Below are positions 10,529 to 21,587 of a DNA stretch of 21,684 bases, one piece after another. The DNA lies in assembly GCF_000485595.1 (NCBI RefSeq), contig NW_014578461.1:8204-29887 (forward strand), written 5' to 3'. A program made the position numbers and the translations under genes. The stretch comes from Priapulus caudatus. Taxonomy: Eukaryota; Priapulida; Priapulimorpha; Priapulimorphida; Priapulidae. Position 1 is the first letter of the stretch. The number at the start of each line of letters is the position of its first letter. Below the pieces are notes generated by a model that searched no databases, was not told the DNA's origin, and was given only the letters and a program-made list of their open reading frames with translations.

Positions 10529-11384
10529 TAAATTATTAATATTATATCGTATATGTATAAAATTATATATTATTAATATTATTAATTATTAATATTATTA
10601 TATATACATAAATTTGCAAGAATTTCACCTCAGGTCGCTCCATTTTAGTGTAANNNNNNNNNNNNNNNNNNNNNNNNNNNNNNNNNNNNNNNNNNNNNNN
10701 NNNNNNNNNNNNNNNNNNNNNNNNNNNNNNNNNNNNNNNNNNNNNNNNNNNNNNNNNNNNNNNNNNNNNNNNNNNNNNNNNNNNNNNNNNNNNNNNNNNN
10801 NNNNNNNNNNNNNNNNNNNNNNNNNNNNNNNNNNNNNNNNNNNNNNNNNNNNNNNNNNNNNNNNNNNNNNNNNNNNNNNNNNNNNNNNNNNNNNNNNNNN
10901 NNNNNNNNNNNNNNNNNNNNNNNNNNNNNNNNNNNNNNNNTAATGTTATATGCATTATGTATCTGACGCAATTCATGATATTAAATAAATATTATTATTA
11001 AAAAAATTGACAACTGCCCTGGATTGATACTGCAACTGCATACTGCCCTGGATGATTTGACCTTATGGTCTTTCGCTACCCCTTCACCCCTCACATTAAT
11101 GTTTTTTTCTGTATCATTGTATCTTTGCTAATTGTGGTGATAAATAAATTTTTTTGAATTTGAATTTGAATTGATTGAATTACCAGATGGACTTTTGAAA
11201 ATGGCAGTTCAAATATAACTCTTCCTTGTCTTTCAGAAATATTTATATTTGAGCCAAACTTTTCAATACATTCCTGCTTTGCTATTCTCTCAAACCCAGT
11301 CACAACAGTAGCTTCTATTTTGTAGATAATACTATCATCGTGTTTGTTCGCATCTATAATCTCGTTGCTGATGGGGGCAGCCAT
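4181..11384 (-). CDS. THUMPD3: THUMP domain-containing protein 3 (tRNA N2-guanosine methyltransferase), nine exons
   Basis: Coding exons on the minus strand, in order: 11384-11184, 8312-8235, 8008-7493, 7051-6921, 6695-6626, 6190-6054, 5618-5477, 4713-4630, 4294-4181. They sum to 1473 bp, giving 490 aa plus TAG. Every junction is GT-AG and in phase, and the order matches human THUMPD3 (about 507 aa) throughout. Known role: with TRMT112 it makes N2-methylguanosine at position 6 (and 7) of certain tRNAs. Visible domains: N-terminal THUMP-associated part (1-130), a low-complexity acidic Ser/Thr linker (about 140-210), THUMP core (about 215-310), then a Rossmann methyltransferase with SAM motif I at 321-331, an acidic GDN at 345-347, and the catalytic-loop motif TDMPFGKRMG at 405-414. 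Motif I reads DPMGGGGSIPIE where human has DPMCGTGAIPIE. The start at 11384 has a good Kozak context (AAAATGG). Introns are 225-763 bp except the 2.87-kb intron 1, which is filled with mobile DNA. Confidence 0.95.
4630..4713 (-). CDS. THUMPD3: THUMPD3 exon 8 (aa 426-453)
   Basis: An 84-bp phase-0 exon between acceptor ctttccag and donor CAGCAG|gtgagt. It reads VLTELARVARPTTGRAVMLT followed by QDKKC, matching human CLREMSRVCTPTTGRAVLLT and QDTKC. Confidence 0.94.
4746..4930. mobile_element. foldback MITE with 55-bp arms and 11-bp flanking direct repeats
   Basis: Arms 4798-4852 and 4858-4912 are almost perfect inverted repeats around a 5-base loop (aaatg). The direct repeat GTGTACGACAG occurs at 4746-4756 and 4920-4930. 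If it is the target duplication, the insert is 163 bp, with extra non-palindromic DNA on its left. It lies in THUMPD3 intron 7 and would form a strong hairpin in the pre-mRNA. A duplication of 9-11 bp is typical of Mutator-like elements; the assignment is inference. Confidence 0.7.
5158..5416. repeat. polypyrimidine tract with embedded minisatellite
   Basis: About 260 bp are nearly all C and T on the plus strand, with three copies of CACTCCCAACCTCCTC (near 5188, 5239 and 5272). It lies in THUMPD3 intron 7, so the transcript carries a long purine (GA/GGGA) tract about 60 bp downstream of exon 7. Confidence 0.9.
5477..5618 (-). CDS. THUMPD3: THUMPD3 exon 7 (aa 378-425), catalytic-loop motif
   Basis: A 142-bp exon between acceptor tccaccacag and donor CTCAG|gtgtgt. 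Its first G completes the Trp codon. It encodes FRWDVKRLPLHDSSVDVFIT followed by DMPFGKRMG, the family's version of the N/DPPF/Y methyltransferase motif, and ends at LYPQ in phase 0. Confidence 0.95.
6054..6190 (-). CDS. THUMPD3: THUMPD3 exon 6 (aa 333-378), GDN motif
   Basis: A 137-bp exon from acceptor gtatttttag to donor GCATG|gtgaag. It reads GAICWPNAHFLCGDNHGMAE, aligned with human GATEWSDCFHIAGDNNPLAV, and ends in phase 2 inside a Trp codon. The downstream half is more diverged than the other exons. The GDN that follows strand 2 of the Rossmann fold is kept. Confidence 0.9.
6540..6620 (+). mobile_element. 3' end of a truncated non-LTR retroelement, (ACTTGA)n tail
   Basis: An AATAAA-containing AT-rich segment ends in four ACTTGA units (6595-6619). 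Short tandem tails of this kind are typical of CR1/L2/RTE-type LINEs or their SINEs. It lies in THUMPD3 intron 5, antisense to the gene, and ends next to the exon 5 donor at 6625. No reverse-transcriptase sequence remains. Confidence 0.5.
6626..6695 (-). CDS. THUMPD3: THUMPD3 exon 5 (aa 309-332), SAM motif I
   Basis: A 70-bp exon between acceptor tgttttcag and donor ATCGAG|gtgggt. Its first base completes the split Arg codon. It encodes DGDVVCDPMGGGGSIPIE, the SAM-binding glycine loop. The GTGGGT donor is weaker than the others but keeps the frame and the alignment. Confidence 0.92.
6921..7051 (-). CDS. THUMPD3: THUMPD3 exon 4 (aa 266-309)
   Basis: A 131-bp exon that begins VVLNIEDQRGYVTLAL after acceptor gattgccag and ends CTAAG|gtaaat, splitting an Arg codon (phase 2). 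It contains the highly conserved HFGPTTLKSTIAYCMLR segment that joins the THUMP and methyltransferase domains. Confidence 0.94.
7493..8008 (-). CDS. THUMPD3: THUMPD3 exon 3 (aa 94-265), linker and THUMP core
   Basis: The largest exon (516 bp, phase 0), from acceptor catcacag to donor GAG|gtagtg. It starts TTALLQFRQLVKDIGQARWN (human: EEVLKDFEDLAGKLPWSNPL). It passes through a Ser/Thr/Asp/Glu-rich stretch with no clear conservation and ends in the THUMP block PRFRATCYRTG...FGGAINDFFRWKVDL. The open frame continues past both splice sites, but the flanking residues do not align. Confidence 0.93.
8235..8312 (-). CDS. THUMPD3: THUMPD3 exon 2 (aa 68-93)
   Basis: A 78-bp phase-0 exon between acceptor tatttcag and donor GACAAG|gtatga. 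It translates to 26 residues including SAENVYLLVHEIDDF, matching human SVDNLFVVVQEFQDY. It is too short to stand out as an open reading frame. Confidence 0.92.
8460..8533 (-). mobile_element. tRNA-Asp-derived pseudogene or SINE head
   Basis: On the minus strand an A-box-like ATAGTTGAGTGATTA is followed by ACCGTCTATCAAGTG and a B-box GGTTCAATCC. It lines up with animal tRNA-Asp(GTC), whose anticodon arm is CCCGCCTGTCACGCGGG. Here the anticodon position reads ATC and the stems are broken, so it is not a working tRNA. It may be the head of a SINE in THUMPD3 intron 1. Confidence 0.55.
9167..9207. repeat. 17-bp perfect inverted repeat
   Basis: CAAGAGCAGATAAAGAA at 9167-9183 is the exact reverse complement of 9191-9207, with a 7-base loop. 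It is inside the composite element, left of its inner inverted repeat. Confidence 0.9.
9326..9930. repeat. three tandem copies of a 200-bp satellite unit
   Basis: Units start at CCGGCCATAGCCG at 9326, 9529 and 9731 (periods 203 and 202). All share AGCCTATGAGCG, GCGCGTGCATATT, GCTAATTAATTA and CTTCAATAAACTCAAA. The third has a 4-base insertion near its start and a short deletion near its end. The array fills the space between the inner inverted repeats of the composite transposon. Confidence 0.93.
10136..10240. repeat. 35-bp tandem triplication in the right terminal repeat
   Basis: CGGTAAAATAGCGGAAGTGG followed by ATACTCTGCCGTATA recurs at 10136, 10171 and 10206 with no differences seen. The left terminal repeat has a single, diverged copy near 8690-8732. 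Confidence 0.93.
10316..10366. repeat. (CA)n followed by (TG)n microsatellite
   Basis: A CA run (10317-10340) is followed by TCACACATG and a TG run to about 10364. The two halves are complementary and can fold into a hairpin. Confidence 0.92.
10367..10638. mobile_element. inverted-repeat element with AT microsatellite core
   Basis: GCGACCTGAGGTGAAATTCT... at 10367-10393 is repeated in perfect reverse complement at 10612-10638 (27 bp each). Between them are a C-rich stretch (GAACCCCCCCCCCTGGCTACGG-like, near 10440-10460) and long TA repeats (10473-10530). It may be two copies of one repeat in opposite orientation rather than one element, and it runs up to the gap. Confidence 0.6.
10654..10940. 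other. assembly gap (287 N)
   Basis: Unknown bases inside THUMPD3 intron 1. The gap follows the inverted repeat and AT microsatellite and lies upstream of a retroelement tail, all of which are hard to assemble. Its true length is uncertain. Confidence 0.99.
10960..11176 (+). mobile_element. 3' end of a truncated non-LTR retroelement, (TTTGAA)n tail
   Basis: The sequence ends GATAAATAAATTTTTTTGAA followed by repeated TTTGAAT units up to about 11176. This is the usual form of CR1/RTE-type LINE 3' tails. Its 5' part is lost in the gap. It lies antisense in THUMPD3 intron 1 and its tail stops only a few bases from the exon 1 splice donor at 11183. Confidence 0.55.
11184..11384 (-). CDS. THUMPD3: THUMPD3 exon 1 (aa 1-67)
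   Basis: The first coding exon starts MAAPISNE. It carries the conserved block beginning EATVVTGFERIAKQE, equivalent to human GATVPTGFEQTAADE, and ends VHL. The donor CTG|GTAATT is chosen because the next exon then resumes the human alignment in phase 0. Reading past it runs into a TTTGAA-type retroelement tail, so the longer open frame there is not coding. Confidence 0.93.
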
Positions 11385-11803
11385 TTTATTTACGCCTGTA
11401 GAGAATCTTGATGTACAAAAATAATAAAATAGAACAAAATTATAAAAATTATAAAAAGATATGGGTGTACACTTTTTATAATATTTTTTGCAATAGAATA
11501 TACTTAATTAGTGTAAGAAAATAAAACTATACTAATAAATGTAAAACATTTCTGCAAAGATTTTAAATACCCAAAAGATGACCAATCAGCGTCGTTGTTT
11601 GTGTTAACGTAAAATAGGTAACTGTTTCCTTATTTGGAACAGAAGTGACGGAGGTCCTCGTATATCAGATTGTGTCTAATTCATGTTTTACAGCAAACTA
11701 GCTTTATCTTATATATATATAAATCGACTACCATTTTCTTTGGTGTATTACGCATAAGATCTGGTGATACGCTGTTGTACATCTCTACTAGGAAGGTAAC
11801 GTT
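11385..11803. promoter_or_regulatory. shared bidirectional promoter of THUMPD3 (minus) and FAM72 (plus)
   Basis: Only 419 bp separate the two divergent start codons, so both 5' UTRs and core promoters must lie here unless there are distant non-coding first exons. The half near THUMPD3 is AT-rich with several TATAAA/ATAAAA-like stretches. A CCAAT box in NF-Y form (CCAATCAG) is at 11582-11589. A TTTAAA at 11562-11567 and a TGACG half-site at 11646-11650 are nearby. Human FAM72 genes are cell-cycle regulated, so CCAAT/CHR control is a reasonable guess, but no exact CHR spacing is seen. Confidence 0.6.
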
Positions 11804-15147
<3,344 letters not shown>

Positions 15148-17310
15148 GGTCGTCGCCACGGCAACGTCCGTCCATCCTCCCGCCGCCGCCGAGGGACCGA
15201 TGTGGCGTAGGGGAGGTCGCTAGCTAATTTCTTCCGTGCGGTAAAACTGTGGCGTCGGCACGCTGGCCGTGCTGCGAGCGTCCTGCGACGCTAGATGACG
15301 CACGCGTACGTCATACGTCGTCGACGTGCGTGCGAGCGACCGTGTAGCCTCCGTCTCGTTTGAGGAGGTGTGATCTTTCGCCTTGGAACTGTTGCCAAAG
15401 TTTAGTCGAATTCTTTTGTGTGAAATTCTGTCTGGACGTCGCAGGCGATGGGTATCTTGCTCTTGTCCGATTACCGTAGGAAGTCTGTATACGTATGTAA
15501 AAGTTTGAACGACCTGGTTTTTTTTCGTTTTTGAGTGGCAGCGTGGTCTACTCTCAGTTGAATTGGTCGATGAATTACAAATCGGTTCCAGATTTTGTGA
15601 TTTAGGTTAAGTTACTCTGCAAAAAAACCATGGCTCTGCGGAATAGCGGAGGGTGGCTGACCCTGGACACGGGTCATTGATCCCGAAGATTCCACTGAGA
15701 GATATTCTGCATTGTTCACTCACATGTTAATATTTCTAGAATCTTCCTTAGCCGAAGTCATCTGTGCAAATCCCCAACGATTCCCGCAGCCGATAGTCGA
15801 TCTTGTCCTTATTCGTTGCCATCTGAGAGACAACTTGGTGTTATACTCTACCGGATTTCATGGGGTTGGCTTGCATCTTGACGATATGTTTGACACACCG
15901 CACAGGAGACAAAAGTGTCCCACTTTTTCTCGCCAGGCGGATTGTGCTTCGCGTTGTGACTTTGTCGCGTGTGCACTCGCGATTCACACTGCTTCACGTG
16001 TCACCTAGGGTGAAAGTGCAGACTACATAGCACTGGTCAGAATTTCAGGCGTGAATTTTTTTCCGCTTTTTCTCGTCGACATTCGAGTTTCTATACATGT
16101 AGTAGAAGCGTTCGCCGGGCGAACGGCTGACGGTCTTATCGTTCAGGCTTCGAGGCCCGGGATATTTTTTAAGAGAAAGAACCTTTTTCGGCAGGATGTT
16201 CCAAAGAACTACCCCCCCAATTTCGGCAAGCTTTCTGGTGATGAGGGTGCGCGTATGCAGGCAAGAGGGGGACTGGGGCGATGAAATCAGGTGTATGCGA
16301 ATTCGAGATGTCTCTAGTTTACGTACTCCTGGCACTGTTAGTGCAGACTCGCTGACACAACTTACAGGTGAGCGTTTTTTGTCGACGACAAGCAAAGCCG
16401 AAGCAGTCTCTTATTCTCTCTCACTTACACAGAGACTGCTGAATGAAATAGACAGGGCTGTTACTGTGATACAGGGAGTCGGGCAGAGATCGGTGATAGA
16501 TCTCACAGAGTGCCTTCACTGTTCCGACAAGGTTCCTATAGCAAAGGCCGTGTAGCAGATGTTTGTTTGTTTGTTCACTGTAGCGTAATAATAATGTGTC
16601 GGGCTCACACGGCAGCTAGAGGACGAGGAGTGACGCGAGACATGCACGCTCGCCACTCGGGGCAGTTATCCGGCAACGCACGTCTCAGTCTCTGTGGTCG
16701 CATGCGGGTCTGCTATACCTTCCGGAGGTGGTTGCATGCCGTTTCATGTTGGCGGCTGCAGCCATAGTCATCTGTATACGACGTGAATGTGTTATAGGTC
16801 GCACTGACATATCGCGAGATAGATCAGAGTGAGGCATCTATTCTAGCCTTCCTCGGATATATTTGCCAAGCAAAAAATTCAGATGTTTATGAAATACGGA
16901 CGTGCCACTATTTTTGTATTCGACATCGTGGCACATTTCGGGCAAGCCGTGCAGCCCCCCCCCCCATCTTTGCATTTTAAATGCGTTCTCGTTCGCTGTA
17001 ACGTATCTGTCACCGCGGGCAAAGTTTTTACCTCTGTTATGTTAGCTAGTTTCTTAGTTAAATCCCGAAATATGCGCAGAAACCGCACTCCGAGTGGGCA
17101 CACATATATGCTCTCACCCAATACCGGGTTTTATGCTAATCCTTTAGCAAATGATTAGAAAATTTATGTACCAGTCGAAATTGCGTTTGGTACGTGTGCT
17201 CCGTCTATAGCATTACCGGTCGCTTCAGGGTGTTGTTTGCGTGCATGTATACGTTCAGAGCAATATTTCGGTGGTTCGTCGTATTACACATGAACAGACG
17301 CAGTCTCCAT
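15148..17310. other. probable FAM72 3' UTR and downstream DNA
   Basis: CpG- and GC-rich up to about 15370, then mixed composition. Several open frames of 60-120 codons exist (such as 15712-16008) but none resembles a known family or has supporting splice structure. No clear AATAAA was found on the plus strand before 18001, so the transcript end is not located. A small perfect inverted repeat, CGTTCGCC/GGCGAACG, is near 16110. Confidence 0.4.
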
Positions 17311-17317
17311 GTTATTA

Positions 17318-17365
17318 GGGGTTAATAATGACAAATATTCATCATGATTTGTCATTATTGACCCC
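17318..17365. repeat. 19-bp inverted repeat
   Basis: GGGGTTAATAATGACAAAT at 17318-17336 pairs with 17347-17365 with one mismatch and a 10-base loop. It could be a hairpin or a short foldback remnant. Confidence 0.85.
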
Positions 17366-18108
17366 CGATGTTATCTTGTTACATGTGGTAAACGGGCGTG
17401 TAGTGATAGTATAAATGTAGGTGATGTTCGATGCCATTGGTAACGGGAATACATGACGTGCCCCAGGAAAGTATATAGCTGAAACGAAGTTGTGGCGGTT
17501 GTCGAGAATTTTAAGCGTATGCAAGACTGTAGTGTCTTATTGTATTGAATTTTATTATAAAACTTATATATCACAATTAGTAAAATGATATGTGTATCAT
17601 TAGTTAGGATTCTAGTATAGTAACTAGTATTATATGTAGTTATAGTATTGTTTTACTGTTATATGTAGTACATTTAAGTACTATTCAATGTTAATTTATA
17701 TATATATATATATATACATGTATATATATAGAGAGAGAGAGAGAGATTTTTATCCACTTTGTAATATCGAACTACATTTTGTACATAACGCGGTTGAATG
17801 TAGTTTAATTGTAATGTAATATGTGCATTCTATACAATTAATATATTACACTATTAATATATTAAACTAGGAGTTCATGTCTTTTTGTTGGCAACCATGG
17901 AATCTTAATTTATTTTGGTTAAAACCTTTATATTTAAACAAATTATAACCCCTTACTGTAACAAAGGTCAGCCCAGCAGTACATATTTCCACGAAAATTG
18001 AATAAATCCAATTATCACTGCATTGCCGACTGCCTAACACATAATAGTATACACAAATAACCATGTATTAATTATTACGGATGTGTGTCAATATCTGCTG
18101 CACACTCA
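17366..18108. other. AT-rich DNA with a (TA)n(GA)n microsatellite
   Basis: A TA run at 17697-17728 passes into GAGA at 17731-17744. The rest is AT-rich with no coding signal. Confidence 0.6.
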
Positions 18109-18130
18109 ACCATAGATATATATACAAACA

Positions 18131-18576
18131 CAGGGCATGAAATTAGCCATAATGTGAACAGGCCCACCCAAAATTTTAAACAGCCACTTACAAGTTTGAA
18201 CAAGCCCTTAATTTTGTTCAATTCATTCCATTATCAATAAAAGTATTAGCTTTGTGTTTATTAGGCATATTCATAGTATTTCATTTTCAGTATTATCATT
18301 GTTGCAATTTCATTTTGCTATTATCATGCTTATATATTTCATTGCTATCAATGGAGTTCTACTTGTTTGACAGGAATTGCTGGAAAATGATTTACTTATT
18401 AGTAGTCACTAAGTAAAAACAGTCAGGAAGTTGGCAAATATTGTTGATATAAACTTAAAAGGCAAGATAACTAAATTTTTTAATAGGCCAAGTGGACTGA
18501 TTATATGGGGGTTGATCTTGCAGTTTAGGGGTTGAAGTCGCGGCCACCGGCAGAACAGCGCTAATTTCGCGCACTG
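18131..18576. mobile_element. hAT-like MITE
   Basis: The left end CAGGGCATGAAATTAGC matches the reverse complement of the right end (CAGTGCGCGAAATTAGC) at 14 of 17 positions. CAG-G/T-G termini are typical of hAT elements. CAAACA lies at both outer edges (18125-18130 and 18577-18582), shorter than the 8-bp duplication expected. The 446 bp have no transposase. Confidence 0.55.
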
Positions 18577-18743
18577 CAAACACGTGTTTATATGTCTATG
18601 CTGTCAACATCCTTTTCTATGCCAAGACCTGACACTAATTCTCTTAGTCTGCCGAATTTTAACATTAACCTCAGACATGACCGTTATCCCGTTATTATCG
18701 GTTATGTCTCTGTTACAAATTCTTTTGTTGGGAGAAAAGCATC

Positions 18744-18769
18744 TATAGAATACAGATCTGTATTCTATA
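18744..18769. repeat. 26-bp perfect palindrome
   Basis: TATAGAATACAGATCTGTAT followed by TCTATA reads the same on both strands with no spacer. It lies between the two hAT-like elements. Confidence 0.92.
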
Positions 18770-18841
18770 TCTATGGGAAAAGCCAGCCTTACACATGATT
18801 TATTCACCAAGATGTGTGAAACAACACAAAGCAATATTATT

Positions 18842-19407
18842 CAGGGTTCAACATTAACTTTTTATTTCACTAGACCATCGGGCTGGTAACTGAGGAAACC
18901 CACTAGCCCTGACCTAAGTTTCACTAGCCCAGACCCAGACCGTTGTAATGAAAAACTTTATTTAGATAAGAGTGTGTCATCGCATGAATTCATAGATGCT
19001 GTTTCCTGCGCTTTAAATCGCGCGTGGGCCGAGTTCACGTGCATCATTCGTATTCTACCACGGGCATACACGAGCGCACGGTTTATCAATCATCTACTGT
19101 GGCTGGCAGCAAGCCACGTTATTGTTTTGCCAAAGGGTAGACTGGTATCCGGCCTTACGCCCTGCTAGACCATAGATATATATACCAACCAAGGTTGGTT
19201 GGTATATATATCTATGGCTAGACAATGTACACGCTCTGCGACAAACAGTGCGGCCGCAAACCAGTCTAGCCAGAGGTGACCTTTCAGTGCAATATATATG
19301 ACCAATTCTAACACGACCAGTCGGGCTACTAGCACTCTGGTTGTATGCGACCGGACCAAGCATTTACCTGACTAGGTCGGTCGGACGTGGGTTAGTGTCG
19401 AACCCTG
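18842..19407. mobile_element. hAT-like MITE with nested foldback
   Basis: The left end CAGGGTTCAACATTAAC and the right end (reverse complement CAGGGTTCGACACTAAC) match at 15 of 17 positions, in the CAGGG form of hAT elements. TATTATT flanks both sides (18835-18841 and 19408-19414); hAT duplications are usually 8 bp. It is 566 bp without a transposase. Both ends share further ACTAG and TAGCCCGA-like motifs. Confidence 0.7.
19170..19217. repeat. 48-bp near-perfect palindrome
   Basis: CCATAGATATATATACCAACC at 19170-19190 is exactly complementary to 19197-19217 around AAGGTT. It is nested in the hAT-like element. The first 16 bases also occur directly at about 18109-18124, so this is probably a mobile foldback or a repeat end rather than a chance hairpin. 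Confidence 0.88.
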
Positions 19408-19433
19408 TATTATTGTTAATATAAAGCGGATCT

Positions 19434-20096
19434 GGGGCGCGTTTCACGAAGCTCCGTTCGCTATTTTCTCCGCTAACTCCCGAGTTGTCCGCTAAATAGC
19501 GGAGGACGCGTTTCACGAACCTCCGTTCGATAAAGTCGCTCGCTATTTACCGCATTTTAGCGGACAACTTTATCGGGAGCTCTGCACGTCCCGCTAAGTT
19601 TAGCGAAGCACTCCCCCCATTCTACTCCAGTCCGGTTATATATGCAGGTTTTCCGGGTCCGGGTCCGGGTTTTATTCACACCCGACCGTAGGGCCTACGG
19701 TAGTATTTGTGAATGTGTGTTCATATTATTTTCAGTTTTTACTGACTCTGTCCCAAGTGCCTGTGGGAATACACGGCTACGTATATACACGGCTACACGA
19801 ACACACGGCTATCGATACACGTGGCCGAGAGACCTCGTGAAAATGCAGATACGAGGCTTGTGCGTGAGTTAATTGTTTGTGTATATGATAGAACGTAACC
19901 AAGCAACTGCACAACACGCTTGTATAGTTATCTGCCAGCTGACTGCCAGCTTTCCTCCGCTAAATAGCGGCGCCGGAGGCATAGCGGAGCGTTAGTGAAA
20001 CAAGAGTTGTCCGTTCGCCGAGTTCTCCGTTATCATGCATCCAGCGAACGGACAACTTTGCGGAGAACTTTAGCGGACGTTACTGAAACGCGCCCC
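19434..20096. mobile_element. unclassified MITE with GGGGCGCGTTTCA termini
   Basis: The left end GGGGCGCGTTTCACGAA and the right end (reverse complement GGGGCGCGTTTCAGTAA) form 17-bp inverted repeats with two mismatches. Subterminal motifs CTCCGTTCG, AGCGGACAAC and CCGCTAAATAGCGG recur in both orientations. The left end block CGCGTTTCACGAA-CTCCGTTCG is repeated 70 bp further in (19507-19529). No clear target duplication is seen and no transposase is encoded. Confidence 0.7.
19775..19822. repeat. ACACGGCTA short tandem repeats
   Basis: Three ACACGGCTA units with variable spacers of 5-9 bases, followed by ATACACG, inside the GGGGCGCG element. Confidence 0.7.
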
Positions 20097-21440
20097 CGCT
20101 CTGCCTATATACTAATAGTAATATAGGGGCGGTGCTAGTGTCGATCTTATTCTATTAGTATTAGTATTAGTATTACCACACTCCACAGCCACAGGCCCAC
20201 AGGCCCTTGGAGTCTCAATTTTCAAGTTTCAAGAAGAGTAAAACTAAAAGAGCAAAGCGGGCTAATGATAATTTTGCCAACGATACTATCTACTCGCTAA
20301 TCTGTGAGTAAATAAAAACCTATTGAGTATTGTTTTTATTTAATCCTACTGATCTCTTGTGAGTCTTGGCAGAAATATGACATTCACAGAAACTTCTCTA
20401 CCACTGTTATGATCACGCGACAGGAAAAGCATGTGAAGTCATGACCAAAATTCAGACAAGAACATGCGCAGAACTTTCACCTAAGAAATAGTTCTCAAGA
20501 AAATTGGAAGAAAATAGCAGCTTTAGCAGGGTGAAAAACTCTTACACGCCGAAGATATTTTTGTCTAATATATTCTTTGTAGTTGATCTTATAATTTCTT
20601 TGTATGAGCAACGATTTATAAAACAGCGATGACGGTGATGATGACGATGAAAACCGGTTTACGGAAACGGCGGAAGAGAAAAAGTGACCTTTAACCCCAA
20701 GATGTCAGCCCCCAGTTCTAGAATTCATGGCATATCGCCGATGCCGATGGCAATGGCTCTCATAACCTCATAAACATTAGTCTTCCTCAAACTCAAAGTC
20801 CAATCGAAGACAGAAATTGATCAATGCGGAGCGCAGTAGAACAAAGCCTCAAATTTGCAATTCACTAAAGAGGAAGGGAGATCTGTATACGTCGTCAACA
20901 TCTGTCATCTGAGCCGAGCTGCACCGTGCACGCGCACGCCGCGGTAAAACTGGTAAACAAAATAATTCATAACCATTTTGTTCATGGTAGAGTATACGAT
21001 GATGATGTTTATTGGCCCATCTGATGAAATAGGGAATATAAAAAATTCCAGACTATACTGTGTTGTGACGTGTCACTGTGTTACGTAGGCAGTAATACTG
21101 CATTACTGAGTAAATACGCTACTCGCTAGGTGCTAGGTTCGCTGTCTTACTCTTACTCTTACTCTTAGCCACATGCACTTGGAGCGTTTCACTATAATAC
21201 AATGCTAAATAAATACGAAATCTATTTATTACCAAAGTCTTAATGTTTCTCTACTCTCTTTCACCTATTATTGCCGACAATTTTCTGTAAATGCCGTCCA
21301 AATGCTCATCTGCAACACACGCAGGCCGCAGCACGCTAGCTGCTAAGCTGATGCACACTGACACATAAATATGTAGCAGGTAGGAAAGCGTGCTGCCAAA
21401 ATTCGCTCGACGCTCACTTGATTTCATACGAATACAACAC
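20097..21440. other. unassigned DNA with small simple repeats
   Basis: Holds a TTAGTA repeat (20154-20176), GATGATGACGATGA (20633-20652), GATGATGATG (20998-21007, beside GTTTATTGGCCCATCTGATG, which resembles a minus-strand LINE tail) and TTACTC repeats (21145-21166). No gene is supported on either strand. Confidence 0.5.
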
Positions 21441-21451
21441 AAATATTCAAC

Positions 21452-21587
21452 GCTGTGGCTGTATGCCCGGCACCCTAACCCTAACCCTAACCCTCCTGTT
21501 TACTTGAGAAATCACCGAAAATTAAAAACTGCCGGGCATTTAGGAAATCAAAGACCGTGCCCGGCTGCCGGGCATATAGCCACTTCG
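21452..21587. mobile_element. 136-bp MITE containing telomere-like repeats
   Basis: Inverted repeats GTGGCTGTATGCCCGGCA (21455-21472) and 21566-21583 (one mismatch) enclose three and a half CCCTAA units (21473-21494) and extra copies of GCCGGGCA. The 10-bp direct repeat AATATTCAAC flanks it at 21442-21451 and 21588-21597, as expected for a target duplication. The length of the duplication suggests a Mutator-like element, but this is inference. Confidence 0.75.

Noticed and set aside
15712-16008. 98-codon plus-strand open frame downstream of FAM72
   Set aside because: No family resemblance, no splice sites that extend it, and a position suited to a 3' UTR. Not strong enough to call a gene.
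21473-21494. Telomeric repeat as a chromosome-fusion scar or chromosome end
   Set aside because: Only a few units, enclosed by matched inverted repeats and a target duplication, so a mobile-element origin is simpler.
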